A stretch of DNA of 64,000 bases, taken from Hydrogenophaga sp. (GTDB taxonomy: Bacteria > Pseudomonadota > Gammaproteobacteria > Burkholderiales > Burkholderiaceae_C). The notes beneath the pieces are model-generated. The model was not told the DNA's origin, made no database searches, and saw only the letters and a program-made list of their open reading frames with translations. The position numbers and the translations under genes are program-made. The stretch spans positions 1 through 64,000 of the forward strand of contig NZ_JAABRQ010000013.1 in NCBI RefSeq assembly GCF_011390835.1, in the 5' to 3' direction. Shown one piece after another: positions 29,234 to 39,212 of this stretch (positions are counted from its first letter, which is position 1; every line of letters begins with the position of its first letter).

Positions 29234-30655
29234 TCAGACAAATTGACGGACGTCGACGAAGTGACCATGGATGGCCGCAGCGGCCGCCATAGCGGGGGAA
29301 ACCAAGTGGGTGCGGCCGCCAGCACCCTGGCGACCTTCGAAGTTGCGGTTGCTGGTTGAGGCGCAGCGTTCGCCGGGCTCCAGCCGGTCGGCGTTCATGG
29401 CCAGGCACATGGAGCAGCCCGGCTCGCGCCACTCGAATCCGGCGGCCTTGAAGATCTCGTGAAGGCCTTCGCGCTCGGCCTGCGCTTTCACCAGGCCCGA
29501 GCCAGGCACGACCATAGCGAGCTTGACATTCTTGGCTACTTTTTGCCCCAGCTTTTTCACCAGGGCCGCCGCTTCGCGCATGTCTTCGATGCGGCTGTTG
29601 GTGCAGGAACCGATGAACACCTTGTCGACAAAAATATCGTTGAGCGGCTTGCCAGGCTGCAGTGCCATGTAGGTGAGCGCCCTCTCGATCGCGCCGCGCT
29701 TGTTCGGGTCTTTTTCTTTCTCGGGATCGGGCACGCTGCCGTCTACGCCGAGCACCATCTCGGGTGAGGTGCCCCAGGTGACCTGCGGCACGATGCGGCT
29801 CGCATCGAGTTCGACCACGGAATCGAAGTGGGCATCGGCGTCGGAGCGCAGCGTTTTCCAGTAGGCCACCGCCTGATCCCACACCACGCCAGTGGGCGCC
29901 AGCGGGCGACCCTTGACGTAGTCGATGGTCTTGTCGTCCACCGCCACCAGGCCGGCGCGCGCACCAGCTTCGATGGCCATGTTGCACACCGTCATGCGGC
30001 CTTCGATGGAGAGCGCCCGAATGGCGCTGCCGCCGAACTCGATGGTGTAACCGGTGCCGCCAGCGGTGCCGATCTTGCCGATGATGGCGAGCACGATGTC
30101 CTTCGCGGTCACGCCTTTGCCCAACTGGCCTTCGACCTTGACCAGCATGTTCTTGGCCTTCTTGGCCAGCAGCGTTTGCGTGGCCATGACATGCTCGACC
30201 TCACTGGTGCCAATGCCGTGTGCCAGCGCACCGAAGGCGCCGTGGGTCGAAGTGTGGCTGTCACCACAGACCACAGTCATACCTGGCAGGGTAGCCCCGT
30301 TTTCCGGGCCGATCACGTGCACGATGCCCTGGCGTTTGGACATGAACGGAAAAAACGCGGCCGCACCGAACTCGGCGATGTTCTTGTCGAGCGTGACGAT
30401 CTGCTCTTTGCTGATCGGGTCGGTGATGCCATCGTAGCCGTGCTCCCAGCCGGTCGTGGGCGTGTTGTGGTCGGCGGTGGCAACGATGGAGCTCACCCGC
30501 CATACTTTGCGCCCAGCCTGGCGAAGGCCTTCGAAGGCCTGTGGGCTGGTGACTTCGTGCACCAGGTGCCGGTCGATGTAGAGCACCGAGGTGCCGTCGT
30601 CCTCGGTGTGAACAACGTGCTCGTCCCAGATCTTGTCGTAGAGGGTGCGTCCCAT
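29234..30655 (-). CDS. leuC: 3-isopropylmalate dehydratase large subunit
   Basis: Catalytic iron-sulfur subunit of isopropylmalate isomerase. The 473-residue protein has [20 protein letters not shown], the cluster Cys in [12 protein letters not shown], and the pair in GCSMCLAMN. It starts [15 protein letters not shown] and heads the leu cluster. The 146-bp gap to gltA contains the gltA terminator and a -10-like TAAAAT (minus strand, 30701-30706); no leucine-rich leader peptide was found. Confidence 0.97.
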   Translation of the reverse strand: MGRTLYDKIWDEHVVHTEDDGTSVLYIDRHLVHEVTSPQAFEGLRQAGRKVWRVSSIVATADHNTPTTGWEHGYDGITDPISKEQIVTLDKNIAEFGAAAFFPFMSKRQGIVHVIGPENGATLPGMTVVCGDSHTSTHGAFGALAHGIGTSEVEHVMATQTLLAKKAKNMLVKVEGQLGKGVTAKDIVLAIIGKIGTAGGTGYTIEFGGSAIRALSIEGRMTVCNMAIEAGARAGLVAVDDKTIDYVKGRPLAPTGVVWDQAVAYWKTLRSDADAHFDSVVELDASRIVPQVTWGTSPEMVLGVDGSVPDPEKEKDPNKRGAIERALTYMALQPGKPLNDIFVDKVFIGSCTNSRIEDMREAAALVKKLGQKVAKNVKLAMVVPGSGLVKAQAEREGLHEIFKAAGFEWREPGCSMCLAMNADRLEPGERCASTSNRNFEGRQGAGGRTHLVSPAMAAAAAIHGHFVDVRQFV

Positions 30656-30718
30656 TTGGCGTGTGTGTGGTCTTGGTCAGGTCGGTGGATGTAACCGGTG
30701 ATTTTAGGGCTTCACCCG

Positions 30719-30753
30719 AAAAAACGCCCGCCCGGCATTTCGCGGGGCGGGCG
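30719..30753 (-). terminator. Rho-independent terminator after gltA
   Basis: On the minus strand CGCCCGCCC pairs perfectly with GGGCGGGCG across an 11-nt loop and is followed by six T. It lies about 50 bp after the gltA stop and ends the sdh-gltA transcript. Confidence 0.88.
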
Positions 30754-30801
30754 CGGGCGCTGCGGCCGGGCCGATGAAACGGCCCTGAGCGCGTCGCGCG
30801 A

Positions 30802-32112
30802 TCAGCGGCCGACTGCTTGTGGCATGTCGCGGCGCGGCGAACCAGTGAACAGTTGGCGCGGCCGGCCGATCTTGTATTCCGGGTCACCAATCATTTCGTT
30901 GAGCTGGGCGATCCAGCCCACGGTGCGGGCCAGCGCAAACACGCCGGTGAACAGATTGACCGGGATACCGATGGCGCGCTGCACGATGCCAGAGTAGAAG
31001 TCCACGTTGGGGTAGAGCTTGCGGGATACGAAGTACTCGTCTTCCAGCGCGATCTTCTCCAGCTCCTTGGCGAGCTTGAACAGGGGGTCGTTTTCCAGGC
31101 CCAGTTCGGCCAGCACGTCGTTACAGGTCTCCTGCATCAGCTTGGCGCGTGGGTCATAGTTCTTGTAGACGCGGTGACCGAAGCCCATGAGCTTGACGCC
31201 CGAGTTCTTGTCCTTCACCTGCTCCATGAACTCGCCGACCTTGGCCACGCCACCCTGGCGCTGGATGTCTTCGAGCATGTTGAGGCAGGCCTCGTTGGCG
31301 CCACCGTGGGCTGGACCCCAGAGACAGGCCACACCAGCGGCGATGGCAGCAAACGGGTTGGTGCCCGAGGAGGCGCACAGGCGCACGGTGGAGGTAGACG
31401 CGTTCTGCTCGTGGTCGGCGTGCAGGATGAAGATGCGGTCGAGTGCCTTCTCTAGCACCGGATTGACAACGTACTCTTCACACGGAGTGCCAAACATCAT
31501 GCGCATGAAGTTGCCCGCATAGGACAGACTGTTCTGCGGGTACATGTAAGGCTGGCCGAACTTGTACTTGTAGGCCAGCGCCACCAGCGTGGGCATCTTG
31601 GCGATCAGTCGGATGGCCGCGATTTCCCGGTGTTCCGGGTTATTGATGTCGGTGCTGTCGTGATAGAAGGCCGACATGCCACCCACCAGCCCGGTCAGGA
31701 TGGCCATGGGATGGGCATCGCGACGGAACCCGCGCAGGAAAAACTGCATCTGCTCGTTGACCATGGTGTGGTTGGTCACGAGCTTATGGAAATCGGTGCG
31801 CTCCTTGTCGTCGGGCAGCTCGCCCTTGAGCAGAAGGTAGCAGGTGTCGAGGAAGTCGCAGTGTGTGGCCAGCTGCTCGATCGGGTAGCCGCGGTACAGC
31901 AACTCTCCCTTGTCACCGTCGATGTAGGTGATGGCCGACTGGCAGGAGGCGGTGGACAGAAAGCCCGGGTCGTAGGTGAACATGCCGGTCTGTGCATACA
32001 GCTTGCGGATGTCGACCACGTCGGGGCCAATGCTGCCGGCGTAGACCGGCAACTCAACGCTGGGGCTGCCATTAGAAAACGACAGGGTGGCTTTGTTGTC
32101 AACGAGTTTCAT
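30802..32112 (-). CDS. gltA: Citrate synthase
   Basis: Condenses acetyl-CoA with oxaloacetate, the entry step of the TCA cycle. The 436-residue protein is of the large (type II, hexameric) kind with an N-terminal beta domain ([21 protein letters not shown]). Active-site His residues are in [15 protein letters not shown] with [10 protein letters not shown], and in [14 protein letters not shown]. It follows sdhE by 38 bp at the end of the sdh operon. Confidence 0.98.
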   Translation of the reverse strand: MKLVDNKATLSFSNGSPSVELPVYAGSIGPDVVDIRKLYAQTGMFTYDPGFLSTASCQSAITYIDGDKGELLYRGYPIEQLATHCDFLDTCYLLLKGELPDDKERTDFHKLVTNHTMVNEQMQFFLRGFRRDAHPMAILTGLVGGMSAFYHDSTDINNPEHREIAAIRLIAKMPTLVALAYKYKFGQPYMYPQNSLSYAGNFMRMMFGTPCEEYVVNPVLEKALDRIFILHADHEQNASTSTVRLCASSGTNPFAAIAAGVACLWGPAHGGANEACLNMLEDIQRQGGVAKVGEFMEQVKDKNSGVKLMGFGHRVYKNYDPRAKLMQETCNDVLAELGLENDPLFKLAKELEKIALEDEYFVSRKLYPNVDFYSGIVQRAIGIPVNLFTGVFALARTVGWIAQLNEMIGDPEYKIGRPRQLFTGSPRRDMPQAVGR

Positions 32113-32150
32113 GCGGTTTCCTTCACGTGGCGCGGTATCGAATGGCGTTC

Positions 32151-32438
32151 TTAAACGGTGGTCCGGGCTGCGCGCAGCATGCCCAGCACCTGGCTGATGT
32201 CTGCGCGGGCCAATTCGCCCTCGGGGTGCTTTCGGCCCAGCAACAGATCCAGCAGATCGTTGTCGGACAGGTCCATTAAAACCCCCAGAGCTTCGGCCTG
32301 ACTGACAGTCAGGTCAGATTCATGCCGGCTGAAGAAGCGCTCGATGAACAAATCGTTTTCGAGCAGTCCCCGCCGGCAGCGCCAACGCAACTTGCTCAGA
32401 GCCCGCTCATCGAGCAGCGCGTCGCTGGTGGCGTTCAT
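32151..32438 (-). CDS. sdhE: Succinate dehydrogenase FAD assembly factor
   Basis: Small factor needed for covalent attachment of FAD to SdhA. It is 95 residues; the family signature [15 protein letters not shown] (RGxxE type) is at about residues 22-36 and the acidic helix [20 protein letters not shown] follows. The position directly downstream of sdhB fits. Start ATG 32438 lies 19 bp after the sdhB stop. Confidence 0.94.
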   Translation of the reverse strand: MNATSDALLDERALSKLRWRCRRGLLENDLFIERFFSRHESDLTVSQAEALGVLMDLSDNDLLDLLLGRKHPEGELARADISQVLGMLRAARTTV

Positions 32439-32457
32439 GGTGATTGGAGGTGGGCGC

Positions 32458-33162
32458 TCAGACCGAGCGCATCACCATCATTTCCTTGATCTTGCCAATC
32501 GCCTTGGTCGGGTTCAGCCCCTTGGGGCAGACGTCGACGCAGTTCATGATGGTGTGGCAGCGGAACAGGCGGTACGGGTCTTCCAGGTTGTCCAGCCGCT
32601 CGGCCGTGCCCTGATCGCGGCTGTCGGCGATGAAGCGGTAGGCCTGCAGCAGACCGGCAGGGCCGACGAACTTGTCCGGGTTCCACCAGAAGCTCGGGCA
32701 GCTGGTGGAGCAGCTGGCGCACAGGATGCACTCGTAGAGTCCGTTGAGTTCTTCGCGCTCCTCCGGGCTTTGCAGGCGCTCTTTTTCGGGCGGCACGGTG
32801 TCGTTGATCAAGTAGGGTTTGATGCTGTTGTACTGCTTGAAAAACAGCGTCATGTCCACGATCAGGTCGCGCACCACGGGCAGGCCGGGCAGCGGCTTCA
32901 GGGTGATCACGCCGGGCAGCGTGTTCATGTTGGTCAGGCAGGCCAGACCGTTTTTGCCGTTGATGTTCATCGCGTCCGACCCGCACACGCCTTCGCGGCA
33001 GGAGCGACGGAACGAGATCGAAGGGTCGACCTTCTTGAGCTTGCCCAGTGCGTCCAGCAGCATGCGCTCGTGACCGTCGAGTTCCACTTCGATGGTCTGC
33101 ATGTAGGGCTTGGCGTCCTTCTCGGGGTCGTAGCGGTAGATCTTGAATGTGCGAAGTGACAT
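32458..33162 (-). CDS. sdhB: Succinate dehydrogenase iron-sulfur subunit
   Basis: Electron-transfer subunit of complex II. The 234-residue protein has all cluster motifs: CREGVCGSDAMNINGKNGLAC ligands near residues 55-75 for [2Fe-2S], CILCASCSTSCP for [4Fe-4S], and CHTIMNCVDVCPKGLNP for [3Fe-4S]. It is separated from sdhA by a 66-bp gap. Confidence 0.98.
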   Translation of the reverse strand: MSLRTFKIYRYDPEKDAKPYMQTIEVELDGHERMLLDALGKLKKVDPSISFRRSCREGVCGSDAMNINGKNGLACLTNMNTLPGVITLKPLPGLPVVRDLIVDMTLFFKQYNSIKPYLINDTVPPEKERLQSPEEREELNGLYECILCASCSTSCPSFWWNPDKFVGPAGLLQAYRFIADSRDQGTAERLDNLEDPYRLFRCHTIMNCVDVCPKGLNPTKAIGKIKEMMVMRSV

Positions 33163-33228
33163 GGTGTGATCCTGAATTCGGTTAACGGCTGTGCGGTTGG
33201 CTCAGGGCGCCGCAGGTGCACTGGGTGA

Positions 33229-35040
33229 TCAAAATGTTCTGACTTTTGGCGGAACGGATTCCACCGTCAGCGGCTTGAGGTTGACCGCCTTGTACGACAG
33301 GCTGTTGTCTGCGCTGTGCCACAACGTGTGCTTCATCCACTCGGCGTCGTTGCGGCCGAGCGGGAATTGCGCGTCGTCGGCTGGGCGCTCGTAGTCGTTG
33401 ACCGTGTGCGCACCGCGGCATTCCTTGCGCGCAGCAGCCGACGTCATGGTGGCCTGGGCGCATTCGATCAGGTTTTCCACCTCCAGCGCTTCGATGCGCG
33501 CGGTGTTGAAGACCTTGGACTTGTCTTTGAGTGCGATGGCGTTGACCCGCGCACGCATGGCGTTGATCTTCTCCACGCCCTCGTCCATGCTGGCCTGGGT
33601 GCGGAACACGCCGGCGTGCTGCTGCATCGCGGCGCGCAGGTCGTTGGCCACGTCCTGTGCGTATTCGCCGTCAGTCGCATTGTCCAGGCGCGCCAGGCGC
33701 GCCAGGGTCTTGTCGGCCGCGTCGGCAGGCAACGGTTTGTGGGTCTTGGTCTTGTCGTGGTGCTGAACGATGTGGTTACCGGCCGCGCGGCCGAACACCA
33801 GCAGATCGAGCAGGGAGTTGGTGCCCAGACGGTTGGCGCCGTGCACGCTCACGCAGGAACATTCGCCGACCGCGTACAAGCCATTAACGACCTCCTGCTT
33901 GCCGCTGCCATCGGCTGCGGGCGTGACGACCTGGCCGTTGATGTTGGTCGGGATGCCGCCCATCTGGTAGTGGATGGTGGGCACGACCGGAATCGGTTCG
34001 CGGGTGATGTCGACGTTGGCAAAATTCACGCCGATCTCGTAGACCGAGGGCAGGCGTTTGTGGATGGTGTCGGCCCCCAGGTGATCGAGCTTGAGCAGCA
34101 CGTAGTCCTTGTTGGGTCCGCAGCCACGGCCTTCCTTGATCTCCTGGTCCATGCAACGGCTGACGAAGTCGCGCGGTGCCAGGTCTTTCAGGGTGGGCGC
34201 GTAGCGCTCCATGAAGCGTTCGCCTTCGCTGTTGAGCAGGATCGCGCCTTCTCCACGGCAGCCTTCGGTCAGCAGCACGCCGGCACCGGCCACGCCGGTC
34301 GGGTGGAACTGCCAGAATTCCATGTCTTCCAGCGGGATGCCGGCGCGTGCCGCCATGCCCAGACCGTCACCGGTGTTGATGAAGGCATTGGTGGACGCCG
34401 CGAAGATGCGCCCGGCGCCGCCAGTTGCCAGCAGCGTGGTCTTGGCTTCTAGCACGTAGGTTTCGCCGGTTTCCATTTCCAGGGCGGTCACGCCCACGAC
34501 GTCTCCGCTCTCGTCGCGGATCAGGTCCAGCGCCATCCACTCAACGAAGAAGGTGGTGCGGGCCTGCACGTTTTGCTGGTAGAGCGTGTGCAGCATGGCG
34601 TGACCGGTCCGGTCTGCCGCGGCACAGGCGCGCTGCACCGGCTTCTCACCGTAGTTGGCGGTGTGGCCACCAAATGGGCGCTGATAAATCGTGCCGTCGG
34701 GGTTGCGGTCAAACGGCATGCCGAAGTGTTCGAGCTCGTACACGACCTTGGGCGCTTCGCGGCACATGAACTCGATGGCGTCCTGGTCGCCCAACCAGTC
34801 CGAGCCTTTGATGGTGTCGTAGAAGTGGTAGTGCCAGTTGTCCTCGTTCATGTTGCCGAGGGAGGCGCCAATGCCGCCCTGGGCGGCCACGGTGTGCGAA
34901 CGCGTCGGGAACACCTTGGACAGCACGGCGACCTTGAGACCAGCGCGGGCCAGTTGCAGTGAGGCGCGCATGCCAGAGCCGCCGGCACCGACGATGACCA
35001 CGTCAAATTGACGCTTGGGAAGATTTGCGGTTGCGGACAT
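33229..35040 (-). CDS. sdhA: Succinate dehydrogenase flavoprotein subunit
   Basis: Oxidises succinate to fumarate. The 603-residue protein starts MSATANLPKRQFDVVIVGAG with the dinucleotide-binding GAGGSG, has the FAD-bearing His49 in RSHTVAAQGG, and the active-site FWQFHPTGVAG segment. ATG 35040 is chosen because upstream in-frame codons overlap sdhD with no family similarity. It is 4 bp downstream of sdhD. Confidence 0.98.
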   Translation of the reverse strand: MSATANLPKRQFDVVIVGAGGSGMRASLQLARAGLKVAVLSKVFPTRSHTVAAQGGIGASLGNMNEDNWHYHFYDTIKGSDWLGDQDAIEFMCREAPKVVYELEHFGMPFDRNPDGTIYQRPFGGHTANYGEKPVQRACAAADRTGHAMLHTLYQQNVQARTTFFVEWMALDLIRDESGDVVGVTALEMETGETYVLEAKTTLLATGGAGRIFAASTNAFINTGDGLGMAARAGIPLEDMEFWQFHPTGVAGAGVLLTEGCRGEGAILLNSEGERFMERYAPTLKDLAPRDFVSRCMDQEIKEGRGCGPNKDYVLLKLDHLGADTIHKRLPSVYEIGVNFANVDITREPIPVVPTIHYQMGGIPTNINGQVVTPAADGSGKQEVVNGLYAVGECSCVSVHGANRLGTNSLLDLLVFGRAAGNHIVQHHDKTKTHKPLPADAADKTLARLARLDNATDGEYAQDVANDLRAAMQQHAGVFRTQASMDEGVEKINAMRARVNAIALKDKSKVFNTARIEALEVENLIECAQATMTSAAARKECRGAHTVNDYERPADDAQFPLGRNDAEWMKHTLWHSADNSLSYKAVNLKPLTVESVPPKVRTF

Positions 35041-35044
35041 GAAA

Positions 35045-35410
35045 TCAGAGCCTCCAGAGAACTTGAACGGCCCAGCCCAGACAGGCGACCAGCCAGACCA
35101 TCGTGAACACGTGCAGTAAGACGCGGACACCGGCGGGCTTCACATAGTCCATCCAGATATCGCGCATGCCGACCCACACATGGTAGGTGAGGGCCAGAAA
35201 CACAACGAAGGTGAGGGCCTTCATCCATTGGGCGGCGAAGATGGCGGCCCAGGATTCGTAGCCGATCGGGCCCGAGGTGAACACCACCTGCAGCAGGACG
35301 ATGAGCGTGAACACCGCCATCACGGCGGCGGTGAGGCGCTGGGCCAGCCAGTCGCGCAGACCGTAGTGGGCGCCGGTGACGACGCGTTTGGAACCGTAGT
35401 TGACAGACAT
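35045..35410 (-). CDS. sdhD: Succinate dehydrogenase membrane anchor SdhD
   Basis: Small anchor subunit binding heme b and ubiquinone together with SdhC. The 121-residue protein has three hydrophobic helices, around residues 24-46, 60-82 and 95-117. The region ALTYHVWVGMRDIWMDYVK carries the His and the Asp-Tyr typical of the heme/quinone site. It lies between sdhC and sdhA in the standard order. Confidence 0.95.
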   Translation of the reverse strand: MSVNYGSKRVVTGAHYGLRDWLAQRLTAAVMAVFTLIVLLQVVFTSGPIGYESWAAIFAAQWMKALTFVVFLALTYHVWVGMRDIWMDYVKPAGVRVLLHVFTMVWLVACLGWAVQVLWRL

Positions 35411-35434
35411 GGTGGGTGATCCTTGTGGTGTTGC

Positions 35435-35866
35435 TCAGTACAGGCCGAAGAGCTTGGCGCCCAGCACCAGGGTGAGGCCGATGCTCAGCACCAGCGTGAC
35501 AATGGCCGACGACTTGCCAAATTCCTTGGTCACTGCGTGGCGCGCATCCATGAACAGGTGGCGCAGCCCGGCGATGAGGTGGTGGAGGTAGGCCCAGATG
35601 AGGGCCAGCACCACGAGCTTGAAGAGCCAGCCGGGAATAAAGCCGATGCCGGCCGTAAATGCCGAGGTGAAGCGCGCGAACGAGATTTCGGAGGAAATCG
35701 AGGTGTCGAACAGCCAGACGATCAGGGGCAGCAGCACAAACATCAGGCCGCCGCTGGCGCGGTGCAAGATGGAGACCCAGCCTGCCGGGGGCAGGCGGTA
35801 GGTGGTGAGGTCCTTGAACGCATTGATGTTGCGGAACTCGGGCCGCTTGCGGCTCAATTCGGTCAT
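35435..35866 (-). CDS. sdhC: Succinate dehydrogenase cytochrome b556 subunit
   Basis: First membrane anchor of complex II. It is 143 residues with three membrane helices and the signatures RPEFRNINAFKDLTTYRLPP, SILHRASGG and HHLIAGLRHLFMD, where the His residues contribute to heme and quinone binding. It heads sdhCDAB. In the 161-bp gap upstream a -10-like TAGAAT is present on the minus strand (35950-35955), without an evident -35. Confidence 0.96.
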   Translation of the reverse strand: MTELSRKRPEFRNINAFKDLTTYRLPPAGWVSILHRASGGLMFVLLPLIVWLFDTSISSEISFARFTSAFTAGIGFIPGWLFKLVVLALIWAYLHHLIAGLRHLFMDARHAVTKEFGKSSAIVTLVLSIGLTLVLGAKLFGLY

Positions 35867-36027
35867 GGTGAGGGGCTTTCTTGCGGAGGTGGGGGCGGGA
35901 GGTTGGCAGGCGATGTAACGGCTTGGTAACTCGGTCGCGCAGGACTCAAATTCTAGGGCAAGGCAACATACTGGAGGCTGACGCTGGGGCGATTGACCTG
36001 CAACGCGCTCGGTGTCGCACGTTCAGC

Positions 36028-36885
36028 TCAGTTCAACTCATTGCGGTAGTGCCTGCAGTCGGTGCGGTAGAGGCCGCGCCGCAGCTCCATGGGCACATCG
36101 TTGTAGGTATAGGCGATGCGCTCCACGCTCAGCAGAGGCTGGCCTTCGGCCACATTGAGCAGCGCGGCGGCCTCCGCATCGGCGCTAACCGCCTTGATTT
36201 TCTCGACTGCGCGCACCATGCGCACGCCAAACTGGGTCTCGAACAGGGCGTACATCGGGCCTTTGTCATCAGACAGGGTCTCCACCGTCAGGCCCTTAAA
36301 CGGTCCGCCTGGCAACCAGATCTCTTCCAGGATCGCTGGCAACGCGTCAAAAGACAATACGCGGCGCACCTGCAGCACCGGGTCGCCGGTACGGGCACCC
36401 AGCTGGCGCGCCACTTCTGCGCTGGCGCGCTGGCGGCGGCAATCGATGATGTGGCGCTCGGCCGGCCCCTGGCTGTCGAGATCGCCGGTATCGGGCAACA
36501 GGCGCAGAAAACGGTACTGAATGTGTTGCTCGGCATGGGTCGCGACGAAGGTGCCCTTGCCTTGGCGGCGCACCAGCAGGTTGTCGGTGGCGAGTTCGTC
36601 GATCGCCTTGCGCACCGTACCCTGGCTGACTCGGTAGCGCGCGGCCAAATCGAACTCGCTGGGAATGGCGTCGCCCGGTTTCCATTCGCCAGCCTGCAGG
36701 CTACGCAGGATGAGCGTCTTGATCTGCTGGTACAGCGGGCTGAAGGCCGGCGCTGTCTGACCCGCGAACTCGCCCTCGGCGCGTGCCTCGGCTGGCAGTG
36801 CAGTTGCCGGGTTGGAGGGGGGCGTGACGGGCGAGGTGGGCATGCGAAATCTGGTAGTCGAAGGGTGTTCGGCTGGCGCAATCAT
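36028..36885 (-). CDS. GntR-family regulator, HutC/UTRA type
   Basis: Transcription factor of 285 residues: a Pro/Ala-rich N-terminal extension (about 48 residues), the winged-helix GntR domain (SPLYQQIKTLILRSL, GDAIPSEFDLAARYRVSQGT, RRQGKGTFVATH) and a UTRA effector domain (residues 140-285). It lies directly upstream of sdhCDAB-sdhE-gltA in the same direction and divergent to mdh, so control of TCA genes is likely but unproven. ATG 36885 abuts the palindrome; ATG 36843 is an alternative start. The effector is unknown. Confidence 0.9.
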   Translation of the reverse strand: MIAPAEHPSTTRFRMPTSPVTPPSNPATALPAEARAEGEFAGQTAPAFSPLYQQIKTLILRSLQAGEWKPGDAIPSEFDLAARYRVSQGTVRKAIDELATDNLLVRRQGKGTFVATHAEQHIQYRFLRLLPDTGDLDSQGPAERHIIDCRRQRASAEVARQLGARTGDPVLQVRRVLSFDALPAILEEIWLPGGPFKGLTVETLSDDKGPMYALFETQFGVRMVRAVEKIKAVSADAEAAALLNVAEGQPLLSVERIAYTYNDVPMELRRGLYRTDCRHYRNELN

Positions 36886-36886
36886 A

Positions 36887-36907
36887 TCTTATATAAGACA
36901 TAAGACA
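36887..36907. promoter_or_regulatory. Putative GntR operator in the gntR/mdh divergent promoter
   Basis: A perfect 12-bp palindrome TCTTATATAAGA (36887-36898). Its right half continues as two overlapping direct copies of ATAAGACA (36893-36900 and 36900-36907). It lies 2 bp from the regulator's first ATG and just upstream of the mdh -35. AT-rich palindromes of this kind are typical GntR-family operators. Ownership by the adjacent regulator is inference. Confidence 0.6.
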
Positions 36908-36909
36908 AA

Positions 36910-36939
36910 TTGACTTATCAGGGTTTGCGCGAGTACACT
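36910..36939 (+). promoter_or_regulatory. mdh: Putative sigma-70 promoter of mdh
   Basis: TTGACT (36910-36915), 18-bp spacer, TACACT (36934-36939). Transcription would start near 36946, giving a 5' leader of about 124 nt before the mdh ATG. The -35 is 3 bp after the putative operator. Confidence 0.55.
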
Positions 36940-37069
36940 TGCTGGCTGACTTTGACCCCTGTTTTGCGGGTTTACCCGCAGGCTAGCGGCCCCTGTCTCC
37001 GGGAAGCATGGAATCGAATGCTTCCCCGACCGCTTGTTTCCAACCAACGTCCCTATCTGGAGTTTTTAC

Positions 37070-38056
37070 ATGAGCAAGAAGCCTGTACGTGTTGCCGTCA
37101 CCGGTGCTGCCGGTCAGATCGGCTATGCCCTGTTGTTCCGCATCGCCTCGGGCGAAATGCTGGGCAAAGACCAGCCCGTCATCCTGCAGCTGCTGGAGAT
37201 TCCCGACGAGAAGGCCCAGAAGGCGCTCAAGGGCGTGATGATGGAGTTGGACGACTGTGCTTTCCCGCTGCTGGTGGAAATGACCGCACACGGCGACCCG
37301 ATGACCGCCTTCAAGGACGCCGACTACGCCTTGCTGGTCGGCTCGCGTCCGCGCGGCCCCGGCATGGAGCGCGCCGAACTGCTGGCCATTAACGGCGCCA
37401 TCTTCACCGCCCAGGGCAAGGCGCTCAACGCCGTGGCCTCGCGCAATGTCAAGGTACTGGTAGTGGGCAACCCGGCCAACACCAACGCCTACATTGCCAT
37501 GAAGAGCGCACCCGATCTGAAGCCCGGCAACTTCACCGCCATGCTGCGCCTGGACCACAACCGCGCTGCCAGCCAGCTCGCCGCCAAGACCGGCAAGGCC
37601 GTCTCCAGCATCAAGAAGCTGGCTGTGTGGGGCAACCACTCTCCTACCATGTACGCCGACTATCGCTTCGCCACCATCGACGGCGCCAGCGTGAAGGACA
37701 TGATCAACGACCAGGTCTGGAACAAGGACGTGTTCCTGCCCACCGTGGGTAAGCGCGGCGCGGCCATTATCGAAGCGCGTGGCCTCTCCAGCGCGGCTTC
37801 GGCGGCCAACGCCGCCATCGACCACATGCGCGACTGGGCGCTGGGCACGAACGGCGAGTGGGTCACCATGGGTATCCCGTCACAAGGCTGGTACGGCATC
37901 CCGAAGGACGTGATGTTCGGCTTCCCGGTAACCTGCGAAAACGGCGAATACAAGGTGGTCGAAGGTCTGGATATCGATGCTTTCTCGCAAGAGTGCATCA
38001 ACAAGACCCTGGCCGAGCTCGAAGGCGAGAAAGACGGCGTCAAGCATCTGCTGTGA
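37070..38056 (+). CDS. mdh: Malate dehydrogenase (NAD)
   Basis: Interconverts malate and oxaloacetate in the TCA cycle. The 328-residue protein starts [21 protein letters not shown] with the NAD-binding GAAGQIG at 12-18; [12 protein letters not shown] and the active-site His in [12 protein letters not shown] are present. This is the betaproteobacterial type related to cytosolic MDH. ATG 37070 is preferred over an upstream in-frame ATG (37034) on family start and a GGAG site. Confidence 0.97.
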   Translation: MSKKPVRVAVTGAAGQIGYALLFRIASGEMLGKDQPVILQLLEIPDEKAQKALKGVMMELDDCAFPLLVEMTAHGDPMTAFKDADYALLVGSRPRGPGMERAELLAINGAIFTAQGKALNAVASRNVKVLVVGNPANTNAYIAMKSAPDLKPGNFTAMLRLDHNRAASQLAAKTGKAVSSIKKLAVWGNHSPTMYADYRFATIDGASVKDMINDQVWNKDVFLPTVGKRGAAIIEARGLSSAASAANAAIDHMRDWALGTNGEWVTMGIPSQGWYGIPKDVMFGFPVTCENGEYKVVEGLDIDAFSQECINKTLAELEGEKDGVKHLL

Positions 38057-38140
38057 CCCCCCTGCGCCGCTTCGCGTCTTCCCCCCAGGGGAATCAAACC
38101 AGTGGCCCGGCGAAGCCGGTTCCACGGCTTGTGCTGGAAG
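38057..38140. repeat. Intergenic repeat, type 1 (plus orientation)
   Basis: Starts one base after the mdh stop. It consists of CCCCCTGCGCCGCTTCGCG, then CCCCCCAGGGG and the shared block GGCCCGGCGAAGCCGGTTCC. That block is identical at 51868-51950 and occurs with one mismatch at 28365-28443. Confidence 0.75.
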
Positions 38141-38174
38141 CGCGCCACGGCGATCGCTGCTTGCTCATTGATTT

Positions 38175-39212
38175 GTGCACGTGAAACCGCATCCTCGCGA
38201 CATCTTGCTCGGTGCCCAGGCTGGCGCGTTGGTGCTGCCGGTCTGTGACCATTACAGCGGCGTGCCGGCGCGCATGAAGAAGAGCCTGCAGCTGCAGGCC
38301 GAGATGACGGCCGAGTTCGGTACCTGCGTGTTTGACGTCACGCTGGACTGCGAAGACGGTGCGCCGGTGGGTGGCGAGGCCGAGCACGCGGCGCTGGTGG
38401 CCGAGCTGGTCACCCAGGCTGGCGCGTCTGCCCGGATCGCGGTGCGCGTTCACGCGGTCGACCACCCCGCTTTTGAAAGTGATGTGAACACCATCGTCGG
38501 CAATGTGGGGCGGCGCATGACGCACCTGATGGTGCCCAAGGTGGACACCCTGGCCGACTTGGCTGTTGCTGTGGCCGCGCTGGACCGCGCTGGCGCCCAG
38601 GCGCTGCCGATCCATGTCTTGATCGAGTCGCCGCTGGCGGTGCGAAACGCGTTTGACATCGCCGCTCATCCGCGGGTGCAGTCGCTGAGTTTCGGATTGA
38701 TGGACTTTGTGTCAGCCCACGGTGGCGCCATCCCTGGCGAAGCCATGTCCTCGGCGGGCCAGTTCAACCACCCTCTGGTGGTTCGTGCGAAGCTGGAGAT
38801 GGCCGAAGCTTGTCATGCAAATGGAAAAGTGCCTTCGCACTGCGTGGTCACCGAATTCGCTGACACGCAGGCGGTGCAGGCGGCGGCGCAGCGCGCGGCG
38901 CGCGAACTCGGTTACACCCGCATGTGGAGCATCCACCCCCAGCAGATTCGCCCAATACTGAGCGCCTTTGCACCCACCGAAACTGAGGTGGAGACGGCGA
39001 CACGGATCGTGGGCGCGGCAGCCGATGCCGACTGGGGCCCCATCAGCTTCCAAGGCCAGCTTCACGACCGCGCCAGTGTTCGTTACCACTGGCAGGTGCT
39101 GGTGAGGGCGCACCAGACCGGTCGCGCCCTGCCGCCTGAGGCCGTGGCCTGGTTCGATCCGGGCTGTAAGCCAAGGCCGCTGGCTTCACCATTGCAGGAG
39201 ACAAACCGATGA
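38175..39212 (+). CDS. HpcH/HpaI aldolase / citrate-lyase-beta-like CoA ester lyase
   Basis: A 345-residue CitE-like TIM-barrel protein, with [19 protein letters not shown] (metal-binding Glu/Asp), [26 protein letters not shown] and [14 protein letters not shown]. The size and CitE-like motifs suggest a malyl-CoA or citramalyl-CoA lyase-type activity rather than true citrate lyase, since no citD/citF partners are present. The start is GTG (38175 or 38181). It overlaps the next gene by 4 bp and lies between mdh and acnB. Substrate not determinable here. Confidence 0.85.
   Translation: MHVKPHPRDILLGAQAGALVLPVCDHYSGVPARMKKSLQLQAEMTAEFGTCVFDVTLDCEDGAPVGGEAEHAALVAELVTQAGASARIAVRVHAVDHPAFESDVNTIVGNVGRRMTHLMVPKVDTLADLAVAVAALDRAGAQALPIHVLIESPLAVRNAFDIAAHPRVQSLSFGLMDFVSAHGGAIPGEAMSSAGQFNHPLVVRAKLEMAEACHANGKVPSHCVVTEFADTQAVQAAAQRAARELGYTRMWSIHPQQIRPILSAFAPTETEVETATRIVGAAADADWGPISFQGQLHDRASVRYHWQVLVRAHQTGRALPPEAVAWFDPGCKPRPLASPLQETNR

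Noticed and set aside
28446-29987. Apparent 513-codon fusion ending in leuD
   Set aside because: The N-terminal part is a shadow frame of leuC and of the entericidin gene; leuD starts at 29090.
30656-30718. Leucine leader peptide before leuC
   Set aside because: No short ORF with clustered Leu codons was found; only a -10-like element and the preceding gltA terminator.
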